NCBI RefSeq assembly: GCF_019090165.1
Contig: NZ_JAHRIB010000152.1
Location: forward strand, 62,001-126,000
From: Streptomyces sp. BV286
GTDB taxonomy: Bacteria; Actinomycetota; Actinomycetes; Streptomycetales; Streptomycetaceae
DNA length: 64,000 nucleotides
Direction of reading: 5' to 3'
The notes beneath the pieces are model-generated. The model saw only the letters and a list, made by a program, of their open reading frames with translations. It made no database searches and was not told where the DNA came from. Shown here piece after piece: positions 1 to 8,585 of the stretch (within the stretch, counting starts at the first letter, position 1; the number at the start of each line of letters is the position of its first letter). The translations under genes were made by a program, and so were the position numbers.

Positions 1-1680
1 GTCGTCGCCCAACGGGCGCGTGAGAACGCCCTGTTGCGCGCACTCGGTGCTTCCCGCCGCCAGGTCACCGTGTCCACTCTGGTGGAGGCGGGTGTGGTCG
101 CCGTGGCCGCGTCCGCCGCCGGACTCGCCGGAGGCATCGGCGTCGCGGCCGGACTGCGGGCGCTGTTCCCGGCCATCGGATTCCCGTTCCCCGAGGGCGA
201 CTTGGTGATCGGTGGGCTGTCCATGGTGCTGCCGCTCGTGGTCGGCGTCGTGGTCTGCCTCGGCTCCGCCCTGCTGCCGGCGGTCCGCGCCGGACGCACC
301 GCACCGCTGGCCGCCCTGCGGGAGACCTCCGTCGACCGGTCCGAGGCGTCCCGCACCCGCGCGGCCGTGGGCACCGGGCTCGCGGCACTCGCGGTCGCCG
401 TCACGCTGACCGGCGTCGTCGCCGGCCCTTCCCTGTGGCTCGCGGGTGGAGGCGCGGTCCTGGCGCTCGCCGCCTTCGTCGTCCTCGGCCCGGTCGCCTC
501 GACCACCGCCGTACGCGTCCTCGGGAGCCCTCTCGACCGGCTGCGCGGCGTCACCGGAGGCCTGGCAAGGCGCAACGCCCTGCGCAGCCCCGGGCGGACC
601 GCGGCCACCGCCAGTGCCCTGATGATCGGCGTCGCCGTCGTGTCGCTGTTCACGGTCTTCGGCGCCTCGCTGAAGGCGACCATGGACCGGACGGTGTCAC
701 GGTCCTTCGCCGGCGATGTCGCCGTGAGTACCCCGTCGTTCGGCGCGGGCGGCAGCGGGCTGAGCCCCGCGCTCGCCGGTGCGATCGCCGAGCGGCCCGA
801 GGTCGACACGGCGGTCGGGCTCGGCCGTGGAGTGGCCGAAGTCAACGGCAGGGGGCGGGCGTTGACCGTCACCGACCCGGTAGCGCTGGAGCGGACCTTC
901 GAACTCGGCGACGTCCGGGGCTCGCTGCGGGACCTCGGCGGCGACGGCATCGCCATCACCGGGAAGGAGGCCGGCGAACTGGGCCTCACGACCGGCGACA
1001 CCGTCCGGCTGGCCTTCACCGACGGAAAGAAGGAGACCTTCACCGTCCGCGCGGTCTACGGCCGGTCCGAACTCGCCGGTGACTACGTCATCACCCGCGA
1101 GGCCTGGGCGCCGCACCGCACCCAGGACTCGGACACGCTGGTCGCCGTCATGTTCAAGGACGGAGTGAGCCCGTCGGACGGCAGGGCGGCGGTCGAGAAG
1201 GTCGCGACGGCCTACGGCAGTCCCGAGGTGCAGACCCGTGACGAGTACGCCCGGTCGTCGGCGGGCGCCATCGACATGATGCTCACCCTGGTCTACGCGC
1301 TGCTCGCGCTCGCGGTACTCATCGCGCTGCTCGGCATCGCCAACACGCTCACCCTCGCGGTCCACGAACGCACCCGCGAACTCGGCCTGCTGAGGGCCGT
1401 CGGGCAGACCAGGCCGCAGCTGCGTGCGATGGTCCGCTGGGAGTCGGTGCTGGTCGCCGCGTTCGGCACGGTGGGCGGGCTCGCGCTAGGCGGGTTCCTC
1501 GGCTGGGTGCTCGTCAAGGCGTCCGACGGAGCGTCCGACAGCACGTTCGCCTTCGCGGTGCCGCCCGTCCAGCTCCTCGTGGTCGCGGCGGTGGGTCTCG
1601 CGGCCGGAGCCCTCGCGGGCCTGCGCCCGGCCCGGCGGGCCGCGCGCCTCGACGTCCTGAAGGCCATCGCGGCCGAGTGA
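1..1680 (+). CDS. ABC transporter permease, FtsX/MacB type (5' truncated by window edge)
   Basis: Membrane subunit of an ABC exporter. The frame is open from base 1, and its first residues (RARENALLRALGASRRQV) belong inside an FtsX domain, so the true start lies upstream. 559 residues are visible. Two FtsX-like modules can be seen: the end of one at the N-terminus and a complete one at about 410-555 containing ERTRELGLLRAVGQ. Between them are hydrophobic segments and a soluble, presumably extracytoplasmic, part at about 215-400. Such permeases usually sit next to a LolD/MacB-type ATPase, which would be outside the window. The substrate (lipoprotein, peptide or antibiotic) cannot be inferred. 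Confidence 0.93.
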   Translation, partial: VVAQRARENALLRALGASRRQVTVSTLVEAGVVAVAASAAGLAGGIGVAAGLRALFPAIGFPFPEGDLVIGGLSMVLPLVVGVVVCLGSALLPAVRAGRTAPLAALRETSVDRSEASRTRAAVGTGLAALAVAVTLTGVVAGPSLWLAGGGAVLALAAFVVLGPVASTTAVRVLGSPLDRLRGVTGGLARRNALRSPGRTAATASALMIGVAVVSLFTVFGASLKATMDRTVSRSFAGDVAVSTPSFGAGGSGLSPALAGAIAERPEVDTAVGLGRGVAEVNGRGRALTVTDPVALERTFELGDVRGSLRDLGGDGIAITGKEAGELGLTTGDTVRLAFTDGKKETFTVRAVYGRSELAGDYVITREAWAPHRTQDSDTLVAVMFKDGVSPSDGRAAVEKVATAYGSPEVQTRDEYARSSAGAIDMMLTLVYALLALAVLIALLGIANTLTLAVHERTRELGLLRAVGQTRPQLRAMVRWESVLVAAFGTVGGLALGGFLGWVLVKASDGASDSTFAFAVPPVQLLVVAAVGLAAGALAGLRPARRAARLDVLKAIAAE

Positions 1681-1700
1681 ACCGGCGCCCGGGACTTCGC

Positions 1701-1715
1701 GCCCGGGAAACGGGC
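1701..1715. terminator. short GC-rich hairpin after the permease gene
   Basis: GCCCG-GGAAA-CGGGC forms a 5-bp stem 21 bases after the permease stop, between two convergent genes. There is no T-run. It could serve either strand. The stem is short, so confidence is low. Confidence 0.3.
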
Positions 1716-1757
1716 CCGCGCCACCGGACGACGGAAGACGTCTTGGTCACCGCCCGG

Positions 1758-2291
1758 TCAGCCTGCAACGGCCGACCGGGCGGGAGCGTGTCCTGCCTTG
1801 AGCGCGCCGGCGGCGTGCTCAACCTCCGCGAAACTGCGGGCGGGCGATTCGGCGGACGCGGCGTACGGAGGGCAGGCGGGCAGCGCCGTCACGGGGGAGT
1901 GGGCCGGAAGGGTGAACCACACGACCTTCCCCGACTCGCCGTCCGGCCGCACACCCCAGCTCTCGCTCACCGCGGCGACCATGGCGAGTCCCCGTCCACA
2001 GGTCGAGGACGAGTTGGCGTCCCGCACCTCGGGCAGACGCGGGTCGTTGTCGTGCACCGAGACGGTGAGCCGGTCGAGCAGCAGCTCGATCTCGACGGTG
2101 CACAGCTTGTCGGGCCGGGCGTGCAGGTGGACGTTGGTCAGGAGCTCGGTCACACCGAGCGCGGCCCGGTCTATCAACGGATCCAGATGCCAGTAGCGCA
2201 ATTGTGCAGATACGATTCTGCGGACCTGGCCGATCCGCGAGGGCAGAGCGTGGAGCTCCACCGTGCAATGCCTGTTTGGCTGGCTGATCAC
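1758..2291 (-). CDS. ATP-binding protein, HATPase anti-sigma/RsbW-like
   Basis: 177-residue soluble protein with a single GHKL-type ATPase fold. The N-box lies at about 48-58 (TELLTNVHLHA, Glu49 and Asn53), a VHDNDP segment follows near 80, and the glycine-rich box is GRGLAMV near 98. In Streptomyces these stand-alone domains act as serine-kinase anti-sigma factors that control SigB-like sigma factors or anti-anti-sigma partners. No partner gene is adjacent. The GTG start at 2291 has GGGGAG about 8 bases upstream. The last 40 residues are a low-complexity Ala-rich tail outside the fold. The target sigma factor is unknown. Confidence 0.85.
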   Translation of the reverse strand: MISQPNRHCTVELHALPSRIGQVRRIVSAQLRYWHLDPLIDRAALGVTELLTNVHLHARPDKLCTVEIELLLDRLTVSVHDNDPRLPEVRDANSSSTCGRGLAMVAAVSESWGVRPDGESGKVVWFTLPAHSPVTALPACPPYAASAESPARSFAEVEHAAGALKAGHAPARSAVAG

Positions 2292-2507
2292 GGCTGCGAC
2301 TCCCCGAATTGAGGTCCGGAAGAAGACGGAGAACGGATCCAGCGGGCTGCCTGCGCGCGCCGGCCGCCTGCGGTCGGTGGCCGGCGGGCTGGTTCGCAGC
2401 GTTATCGCCGGTAAACCCAGAGTGACGTGACAACAGCGTGACCCAGGAGGTGCGGCCCCGCAACTCGCGGTGTTCTCGGCGGCCGGGCACGCGGCGGCCG
2501 GCGCGCC

Positions 2508-2831
2508 TCAGCGCCCGCGCCCCGCCGCTTTGTGCACGGCCTCGATGAAGCGGCGGGCGGCCGGCGGGCCGGGTTCCCCCGGAGCGGGATCGTGGTCGCC
2601 CAGGGTGAGCAGATAGCGGGTGCCGTTGACATCGGCCAACGCCCGGTCCTCGTGGGCGAACCAGGGCTTCGACGCCCGGACCGCCTGCACCGGTGCGCTG
2701 TCGATCTCGCTGCCGTAACTGGTGAGCAACTCCAGCCTGCCGTCGCTGATCCGGACCTGCCCGGCCCGGGTGAGCGACCGCAGCCTCTTGCCGATCCGCA
2801 CGCCTGTGGCTGTGAACTCCGGCTCCGCCAT
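2508..2831 (-). CDS. small hypothetical protein (107 aa)
   Basis: No function recognised. The protein is soluble, with no signal peptide or membrane segment. It begins MAEPEFTATG and has alternating short strands (VRIGKRLRSL, RLELLTSYG), then a run resembling WFAHEDRALADVNGTRYLLTLGD, and ends with a short basic helix. The frame stays open upstream, but composition changes there. The ATG at 2831 is preceded by AAGGGGGCGGGG, which decides the start. It lies 216 bases beyond the HATPase gene and is transcribed away from the PLP enzyme gene. It may be a small beta-barrel or PH-like fold; this is a guess from the strand pattern. Confidence 0.6.
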   Translation of the reverse strand: MAEPEFTATGVRIGKRLRSLTRAGQVRISDGRLELLTSYGSEIDSAPVQAVRASKPWFAHEDRALADVNGTRYLLTLGDHDPAPGEPGPPAARRFIEAVHKAAGRGR

Positions 2832-3104
2832 GTGCCCCGCCCCCTTGTGCGCTTCGGTCGTGCCCCGTCGTGGATCCGGCGCGGATCCCTTCCAGTGTCC
2901 GTCTCCGTCCGGGACCGGCGTCCCGTGCGGTGCAGTCTGCCCGCGTCCGGCGTCGAGCACCAGTGTGCGTGGCAGCGTGGCACATGCCCTCCGGCGCACT
3001 CGCGTGAATGCGCCCCCGGCCCTGCTCGCGCGACCGGGGGCCAGGGGTTCCTTTGAGGTGCCCAAAGGAGTGTTTATGCAGGTGAGAAGCGTGCGGAAGG
3101 TGCA

Positions 3105-3110
3105 TATGAT
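3105..3110 (+). promoter_or_regulatory. extended -10 candidate for the PLP enzyme gene, in a 332-base gap
   Basis: TGCATATGAT contains TATGAT with an upstream TG, 53 bases before the GTG at 3164. The -35 is poor (GTGAGA, 17 bases upstream). The rest of the gap between the divergent starts at 2831 and 3164 shows no convincing gene, repeat or RNA structure. Confidence 0.4.
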
Positions 3111-3163
3111 CGAGACGTCCGACCACGTGACCCGACGTCGGCACAACCCGAAGGAGCCCCGCC

Positions 3164-4297
3164 GTGACCACCCCACAGCAGGCCCGCCCCCACGAGCCGA
3201 CGGCCACGCTCGATGTCGACCACAGCGACGCGGAGTACCGGCACTGGCTGAAAGAAGCCGTACGCAAGGTGCAGGCCGACGCGAACAGATCGGCCGACAC
3301 GCATCTTCTGAAGTTCCCCCTGCCCGAGCGGTGGGGCATCGACCTGTATCTCAAGGACGAGTCCACCCACCCCACCGGCAGCCTCAAGCACCGCCTGGCC
3401 CGCTCGCTCTTCCTCTACGGCCTGTGCAACGGCTGGATCCGCCGCGGCCGCCCCGTCATCGAGGCGTCCAGCGGCTCCACGGCCGTCTCGGAGGCGTACT
3501 TCGCCAAGCTGATCGGTGTGCCGTTCATCGCCGTCATGCCGCGCACCACGAGCCCCGAGAAGTGCCGGCTGATCGAATTCCACGGCGGACAGTGCCACTT
3601 CGTCGACGACCCGCGCACGATGTACGAGGAGTCGGCGGCCCTGGCCGCCGGGACCGGCGGCCACTACATGGACCAGTTCACCTACGCGGAGCGGGCCACG
3701 GACTGGCGCGGCAACAACAACATCGCCGAGTCGGTCTTCCGCCAGCTGGAGCTGGAGCGCTATCCCGAGCCCGCCTGGATCGTGGCCACCGCGGGCACCG
3801 GCGGCACGTCGGCGACCATCGCCCGGTACGTGCACTACATGCAGTTCAACACCCGTATCTGCGTGGCGGATCCGGAGAACTCCTGTTTCTTCGAGGGGTG
3901 GACCACGGGTGACGCCCAGGTCACCACCGACTGCGGTTCGCGCATCGAGGGCATCGGCCGGCCCCGTATGGAACCGAGCTTCGTGCCGGGGGCCGTCGAC
4001 CGCATGATGAAGGTGCCGGACGCCGCGAGTGTGGCGGCCGTGCGGGCGCTGGAGCAGGCCATCGGGCGCAAGGCGGGCGGCTCGACCGGCACGGGGCTGT
4101 GGAGCGCGCTCAAGATCGTGGCGGAGATGGCGGAGGCCGGGCGCACCGGAAGCGTGGTGACACTGCTGTGCGATCCCGGGGACCGCTATCTGGACAAGTA
4201 CTACTCGGACGCGTGGCTGGCCGGACAAGGGCTGGACATCGCGCCCTACACGGCCACGATCGAGTCGTTGCTCGCGACAGGCATCTGGCCGGACTGA
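3164..4297 (+). CDS. cds1: PLP-dependent cysteine synthase-family protein, Cds1-like L-cysteine desulfhydrase
   Basis: 377-residue fold-type II PLP enzyme. Lys75 in TGSLKHR is the Schiff-base lysine. SSGSTAVSEAY near 101 matches the substrate/phosphate loop of cysteine synthases, and TAGTGGTSATI near 210 is the glycine-rich PLP-phosphate loop. Mycobacterial Cds1 is the closest family I know. It degrades L-cysteine to pyruvate, H2S and ammonia and contributes to redox balance, so the assignment is by family. No serine acetyltransferase is adjacent, which argues against simple cysteine biosynthesis. The GTG start has AAGGAG 7 bases upstream. The gene appears monocistronic. Cytoplasmic. Confidence 0.85.
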   Translation: MTTPQQARPHEPTATLDVDHSDAEYRHWLKEAVRKVQADANRSADTHLLKFPLPERWGIDLYLKDESTHPTGSLKHRLARSLFLYGLCNGWIRRGRPVIEASSGSTAVSEAYFAKLIGVPFIAVMPRTTSPEKCRLIEFHGGQCHFVDDPRTMYEESAALAAGTGGHYMDQFTYAERATDWRGNNNIAESVFRQLELERYPEPAWIVATAGTGGTSATIARYVHYMQFNTRICVADPENSCFFEGWTTGDAQVTTDCGSRIEGIGRPRMEPSFVPGAVDRMMKVPDAASVAAVRALEQAIGRKAGGSTGTGLWSALKIVAEMAEAGRTGSVVTLLCDPGDRYLDKYYSDAWLAGQGLDIAPYTATIESLLATGIWPD

Positions 4298-4390
4298 GCG
4301 GACCCGGGATGCCCGCCCACGGGTCGTCGGTGACCGCTCGCGTGTCCGGCCGTCACCTGCGGGGCCAGTCGAGAGCCGTCCGGACGGGGA

Positions 4391-4873
4391 TCAGGGTGCG
4401 TGCGTCGAGTTCAGTCGCCGGTCCAGCCGCGTCACCGCGTCGCGGAACGCCCGGCCCAGACCCGCCCGGCCGAGTCCCATCGCGAAGCGGAACGCCGCGG
4501 TGCCGTCGGCGGCCCAGGTCCACTGAACCCGCGTACCGGAGCCGTCCGGTGTGAGCCGCCACTCCTCGACGAGCGCGCGCACACCGGGGGCGTTCGTCAC
4601 GTCGACGCGGTACGTGTACACCTCGCAGGGTTCGGCCGCGATGACCGTCTCCTCGAAGCGCGTTCCGCCCCTGAGGCGGATCTGCCGCCCGGAGCCGCCC
4701 CCGGTCGAGCGCGCCGCGGTCACGGCGGTGAACCACCGCGGCCAGTCGGCCACGTCCTCGGCCAGTGCGCGGTAGACCGACTCGGGCGGCGAGGTCATCT
4801 CTCTCGCGAACACCAGACGCAGCGGAGCGGTCTCGACGAAGTCGAGCCCCACCGGGCGCAGTTGGCGTGCCAT
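4391..4873 (-). CDS. SRPBCC-family protein (polyketide cyclase/START-like fold)
   Basis: 160 residues with the helix-grip pattern: an N-terminal strand ending in SPPESVYRALAEDVADWPRWF, a central sheet (GTRFEETVIAAEPCEVYTYRV), and a long C-terminal helix with GLGRAFRDAVTRLDRRL. Members bind hydrophobic ligands or act as cyclases or sterol-carrier-like proteins; no catalytic role is evident here. The ATG at 4873 is chosen because GAGGGGG precedes it. The frame is open further upstream but without a better start. Monocistronic and convergent with the Cds1-like gene. Confidence 0.8.
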   Translation of the reverse strand: MARQLRPVGLDFVETAPLRLVFAREMTSPPESVYRALAEDVADWPRWFTAVTAARSTGGGSGRQIRLRGGTRFEETVIAAEPCEVYTYRVDVTNAPGVRALVEEWRLTPDGSGTRVQWTWAADGTAAFRFAMGLGRAGLGRAFRDAVTRLDRRLNSTHAP

Positions 4874-5043
4874 GCGCGGAACCCCCTCGTGGGAACGAAC
4901 GGGAACGAGTCCGGAAGTCGCCCCGCGGCCCGGCGGCCTGCGAGGCACGGCCACCCTAGCTGACGACCCGTCAGGTGTCTGTAGTGCCCACGGACGCCCG
5001 TACGGTCCTGACGTCCTTGACCGCCCCCGGGTACCCGCCGCCG

Positions 5044-5880
5044 TCAGTCGTCCGCCCCGTCGTCGGCCTCCGGTTCACCGGCCACCACCAGGCGCCGCAG
5101 GTGCTCGGAGATCTCCGAGCGTGCCGCGGAAGGCAGCCCGTCGTCCGTCACCAGCGTGTCGATCTGTTCCAGCGCGGCGAACGAACTCAAGCCCACCGTG
5201 CCCCACTTGGTGTGGTCGGCGACCACGACGACCCGCCGTGCGGACTGCACCAGGCGCCGGTTCGTCTCGGCCTCCGCGAGGTTCGGTGTGGACAGACCCG
5301 CCTCCACCGATATGCCGTGCACCCCGAGAAAGAGCACGTCGAAGTGGAGCGCCTCGATCGCCTGGTCCGCGACGGGACCCACCAGCGAGTCCGACGGCGT
5401 ACGCACCCCGCCCGTCAGCACGACCGTCGCCGCGCCCTGCCGCTGCCCCGACGTGCGCTGCGCCGAGTGGAAGACGTCGGCCACCCGCACCGAGTTGGTC
5501 ACCACCGTCAGATCCGGCACGTCCAGGAGCTGATGGGCGAGCGCGTACGTCGTCGTGCCGCCCGACAGGGCGATCGCGGTGCCCGGCGCCACCAGCGCCG
5601 CGGCCGCCCGCGCGATGTCCTCCTTGGCCGTCAGCTCCAGACCCGACTTGGCCTCGAACCCCGGCTCGTGCGTACTCGCCTCGACCACCGGTACGGCGCC
5701 GCCGTGGACCTTCTCCACCACACCCTGGCGGGCGAGCGCGTCCAGGTCGCGGCGGACCGTCATGTCGGACACGCCGAGCTTCCTGGTGAGTTCGTTGACA
5801 CGGACGCCGCCGCGCCGTCGGACCTCGTCGAGGATCAGGGCACGCCGCTGCTCCGCGAGCAGGTTCTGGTTCTCGCTCAC
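5044..5880 (-). CDS. DeoR/GlpR-family transcriptional regulator
   Basis: Repressor of sugar or sugar-phosphate metabolism, about 278 residues. The N-terminal winged HTH reads RRALILDEVRRRGGVRVNEL then LGVSDMTVRRDLDALARQG. The C-terminal DeoRC sensor has the family's SGGTTTYALA phosphate-binding loop, VVTNSV, and ADHTKWG. GTG at 5880 places the HTH at the usual distance from the N-terminus. An ATG at 5946 has a stronger Shine-Dalgarno (GGAGGTGAGGGG), but the extra 22 codons look less coding-like, so both starts are possible. No sugar kinase or PTS gene is adjacent, so the target cannot be named. Divergent from the hydrolase gene at 6169. Confidence 0.9.
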   Translation of the reverse strand: MSENQNLLAEQRRALILDEVRRRGGVRVNELTRKLGVSDMTVRRDLDALARQGVVEKVHGGAVPVVEASTHEPGFEAKSGLELTAKEDIARAAAALVAPGTAIALSGGTTTYALAHQLLDVPDLTVVTNSVRVADVFHSAQRTSGQRQGAATVVLTGGVRTPSDSLVGPVADQAIEALHFDVLFLGVHGISVEAGLSTPNLAEAETNRRLVQSARRVVVVADHTKWGTVGLSSFAALEQIDTLVTDDGLPSAARSEISEHLRRLVVAGEPEADDGADD

Positions 5881-6056
5881 GTCCGCTCCGGTTCCCTTCG
5901 CCCCGCCCCGCCCGACATACTCCCGAACCCCCTCCGACAAGGACATTCCCCTCACCTCCGGTCCACAGGACGCCCCATCCTCGCACGGGTCGCCGCAGGT
6001 GGCGCCACTGCCTGTGGCGACGCGCACACGTCACGCTGCCGTCCCGCGTCCGGACC

Positions 6057-6152
6057 GTCACACGGATCGGGGAGATTCCGTGACGAGTGGTGCGCGAAGG
6101 GGCCGGAAGGCGGGACCCTTGTGCCTGGACATGACACATGCCGTACGGGCAT
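6057..6152. promoter_or_regulatory. inverted repeats in the DeoR/hydrolase divergent region
   Basis: Two inverted repeats lie between the divergent starts. GTCAC-AC-GGA (6057-6066) pairs with TCCGTGAC (6077-6084), with a 2-base bulge. ATGCC-GTACG-GGCAT (6138-6152) has perfect 5-base arms and ends 16 bases before the GTG at 6169. Either could be the DeoR operator; this is inferred from position only. Confidence 0.3.
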
Positions 6153-6168
6153 CACGGGGGACACCACA

Positions 6169-8553
6169 GTGGAGCGTCTGCAGGGGCATGCCCCGACGAA
6201 CGAGACGAACGATCACGGGCGGCGGCCGACGACCGACACCGCACTCGAACTCCTGGTCCACGGCGTCGGCGGCACGACGCCCCAGGAGATGCTCAACGAT
6301 CCGCGCACCGTCCGGATCACCGGCGACGACACGGCCGCGGTCTTCCGGCGCGCGGACGACGTCGAGGCCGAGAAGAAGGCCGCTGACCGGCCCGAGGAGC
6401 ACCGGGCCGAACCGGTCCCGGAGGCGTACGTCTGGTGCAATCTCACCTCCGGCAACGGCTCCCGCGCGCTGTGGCTGCTGCTCCTGCCGTTCATGGTGGT
6501 CAACCTCGCCCACTGGATGCGGCCCACGGTGAGCGACAACCGCAGGCGGACGGTACGGCTCTACGGCCTGCTCGTCCGCCTCGCCGCCCTGACCCTCACC
6601 GTGCTCCTGGTCGCCGCGGCCTGCGAGGTCGCCCTCGACCTGGCCGCATGGCAGTGTGCGGGCACGCGCGCGTGCGCCGAGGAACACTCCTGGCTCGGCT
6701 TCCTCTCCCCGGCGGTGTCGGACGACAGCTGGTGGAGCCAGCCCGGCCGCCGTCTCGCCCTCGCCTCACTGGTGCCCGCGGCCCTCACCGGCCTCCTCTG
6801 GTACCTCTCGCACCGCACCTGGAGCGCGTACGAGTCCCAGCAGCCGATGCCACGCGAGAGGGAGCCGGAGGAGGAGGGGAGCCGGGCCGGGCTCGGCCGA
6901 CCCGGCTTCTGGTACGGACGCCGGCTGGTCGCCCGGCTGCGTGTCGCGCACACAGCCGCAGGGCTGCTGACGGTCGCCGCGGCGGTCGGCACCGCCGCCG
7001 CCCGTCACGACCGCGACACCGGCGGACCGGCCGCACTCGAAGCGCTCGGACGGATCCTGGAGGCGACCTTCGTCGTGGGGGCGGTCGTCGTGCTGTGGGT
7101 GGTCTGCCGCCGCGGCCGCAGCGAGCACCGCGTCGACCGGCACCTCGACGCGGCCCTGGTGCGGCTGCTGCCCGCCGGCTCGGTCGCCCTGCTCGTACTC
7201 GCCCTGCTCTACGCCGGCTGGTCGCGCCCCGGCTGGCGGTCGGACCACCGGCTGTCCGGCGACGCCGTCTTCGGCGCCATCGCGCTGCTCGAGTGCCTGC
7301 TCGTGATCGCGCTCGGCGTCGTGGCCCATGTCCTGCACCGCGCCCACCCGGACCCCCGCGCCGCGATGCGGGGCCTCGCCGGGCCCGCCGTCGCGATGCT
7401 GGCCTGCGCCCTCGGCGGTGTGATGTCCGGCGGGGTGGCCCAGCGCGTCGCCGACTGGCTGGACGGCACCGGCGGAACCATCGAGGGACCGCCCGTGCTG
7501 CTGACCTGGCAGGCGTCCGTCATCCCGCCGCTGCTGCTCGTCCTGCTCGGCCTCGCGGGCTGGCTGGCCCGGCGTACCGTGCTCCTGCGCCGCGCCGAGA
7601 CGACCGCGGTGGAACACGCCTACCGGAGCGAGCCCAAGGACTTCGTCCGCACCCGGCGCATCGCCGGTACACGCGCCATGGCCTCCCTCACGGACCGGGC
7701 GCCCCGCATCATCGGCGTCACCTCCGTCGTGACGCTGCTCCTGGGCGCCCTGGCAGTCGTCGGCGCCATGGCCACCGGCGAGACCCCGGCCAGGGCGGCG
7801 CACGGCACGTACGCCGTCGTGCGGGGCGCTGCCGAGACCGCGCAGGCGCTCGGCTCCTGGCTGATCGGCGTCGGCTTCATACTGTTCGTCACCTGGGGCC
7901 GCCGCGCCTACAAGGACCAGACCGCCCGTCGGACCATCGGCATCCTGTGGGACGTCGGTACGTTCTGGCCGCGCGCGGCACACCCCTTCGCGCCCCCCTG
8001 CTACGCCGAGCGCGCCGTACCCGACCTGACCTGGCGCATCGCCGGCTGGACCCGCGCCACCGGCGGCAGGCTCGTCCTCTCCGGCCACTCCCAGGGCAGC
8101 GTGCTCGCGGCCGCCGCGGCGTGGCAGCTCAAGCCCTCGGTGCGCAGGCGGGTCGCCCTGCTGACCTACGGTTCACCGCTGGAGCGGCTCTACGGGCGCT
8201 GGTTCCCTGCCCACTTCGGGCCTGCCGCGCTCAGCAGCCTGCACCGGGAGGTCGACTGCTGGCGCAACCTGTACCGGGCCACCGACCCCATCGGCGGCCC
8301 CGTCCGGCTCCCGGGCGACTGCGGTCCCCAGGTCGACCGCGAGGCCCTGGAGGACCCGCTCGCGTACGGCCGTACCGAGGAGCATCCGCTGCCCGCACCG
8401 ATCCTCGGGCACTCCGACTACCAGGCGGATCCCGCGTTCGCCCAGGAGCGGGAGAAGCTGCTCGCCCGGCTCAGGCCGGACGTCCCGGTGCCCCGCCCGT
8501 GCGGTGAGCCGGAAGAACCGCGTCAGGCCCGGCCGGAACCGACGCCGACCTAG
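6169..8553 (+). CDS. polytopic membrane protein with interrupted alpha/beta-hydrolase (lipase-like) domain
   Basis: 794 residues. The N-terminus has LLVHGVGG (30-35), the oxyanion-type HG motif that normally opens an alpha/beta hydrolase. About 90 residues later a hydrophobic region begins and continues with many predicted membrane spans to about 590. The nucleophile elbow GHSQGS (Ser641) then appears, followed by TYGSPLERLYG, ATDPIGG (Asp706) and GHSDY (His748), a plausible Ser-Asp-His triad. The hydrolase fold therefore seems split by a large membrane insert. A cytoplasmic-face lipase or esterase is likely; the substrate is unknown. The GTG at 6169 has GGGGGAC 7 bases upstream. Monocistronic. 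Confidence 0.8.
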   Translation: MERLQGHAPTNETNDHGRRPTTDTALELLVHGVGGTTPQEMLNDPRTVRITGDDTAAVFRRADDVEAEKKAADRPEEHRAEPVPEAYVWCNLTSGNGSRALWLLLLPFMVVNLAHWMRPTVSDNRRRTVRLYGLLVRLAALTLTVLLVAAACEVALDLAAWQCAGTRACAEEHSWLGFLSPAVSDDSWWSQPGRRLALASLVPAALTGLLWYLSHRTWSAYESQQPMPREREPEEEGSRAGLGRPGFWYGRRLVARLRVAHTAAGLLTVAAAVGTAAARHDRDTGGPAALEALGRILEATFVVGAVVVLWVVCRRGRSEHRVDRHLDAALVRLLPAGSVALLVLALLYAGWSRPGWRSDHRLSGDAVFGAIALLECLLVIALGVVAHVLHRAHPDPRAAMRGLAGPAVAMLACALGGVMSGGVAQRVADWLDGTGGTIEGPPVLLTWQASVIPPLLLVLLGLAGWLARRTVLLRRAETTAVEHAYRSEPKDFVRTRRIAGTRAMASLTDRAPRIIGVTSVVTLLLGALAVVGAMATGETPARAAHGTYAVVRGAAETAQALGSWLIGVGFILFVTWGRRAYKDQTARRTIGILWDVGTFWPRAAHPFAPPCYAERAVPDLTWRIAGWTRATGGRLVLSGHSQGSVLAAAAAWQLKPSVRRRVALLTYGSPLERLYGRWFPAHFGPAALSSLHREVDCWRNLYRATDPIGGPVRLPGDCGPQVDREALEDPLAYGRTEEHPLPAPILGHSDYQADPAFAQEREKLLARLRPDVPVPRPCGEPEEPRQARPEPTPT

Positions 8554-8585
8554 GTCCCGGGGGAGAACCGACGTCGGCATACGGC

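Noticed and set aside
3076..3163. Leader peptide frame starting at ATG 3076 before the PLP enzyme gene
   Set aside because: It does not stop before the gene and overlaps it in another frame; no attenuator structure is seen.
4975..6168. Upstream extension of the hydrolase frame by about 400 codons
   Set aside because: It runs antisense through the DeoR gene and has shadow-like composition; GTG at 6169 has a good ribosome site.
8548..8557. 10-base palindrome GACCTAGGTC over the hydrolase stop codon
   Set aside because: It has no loop and no T-run, so it is a poor terminator; probably a chance palindrome.
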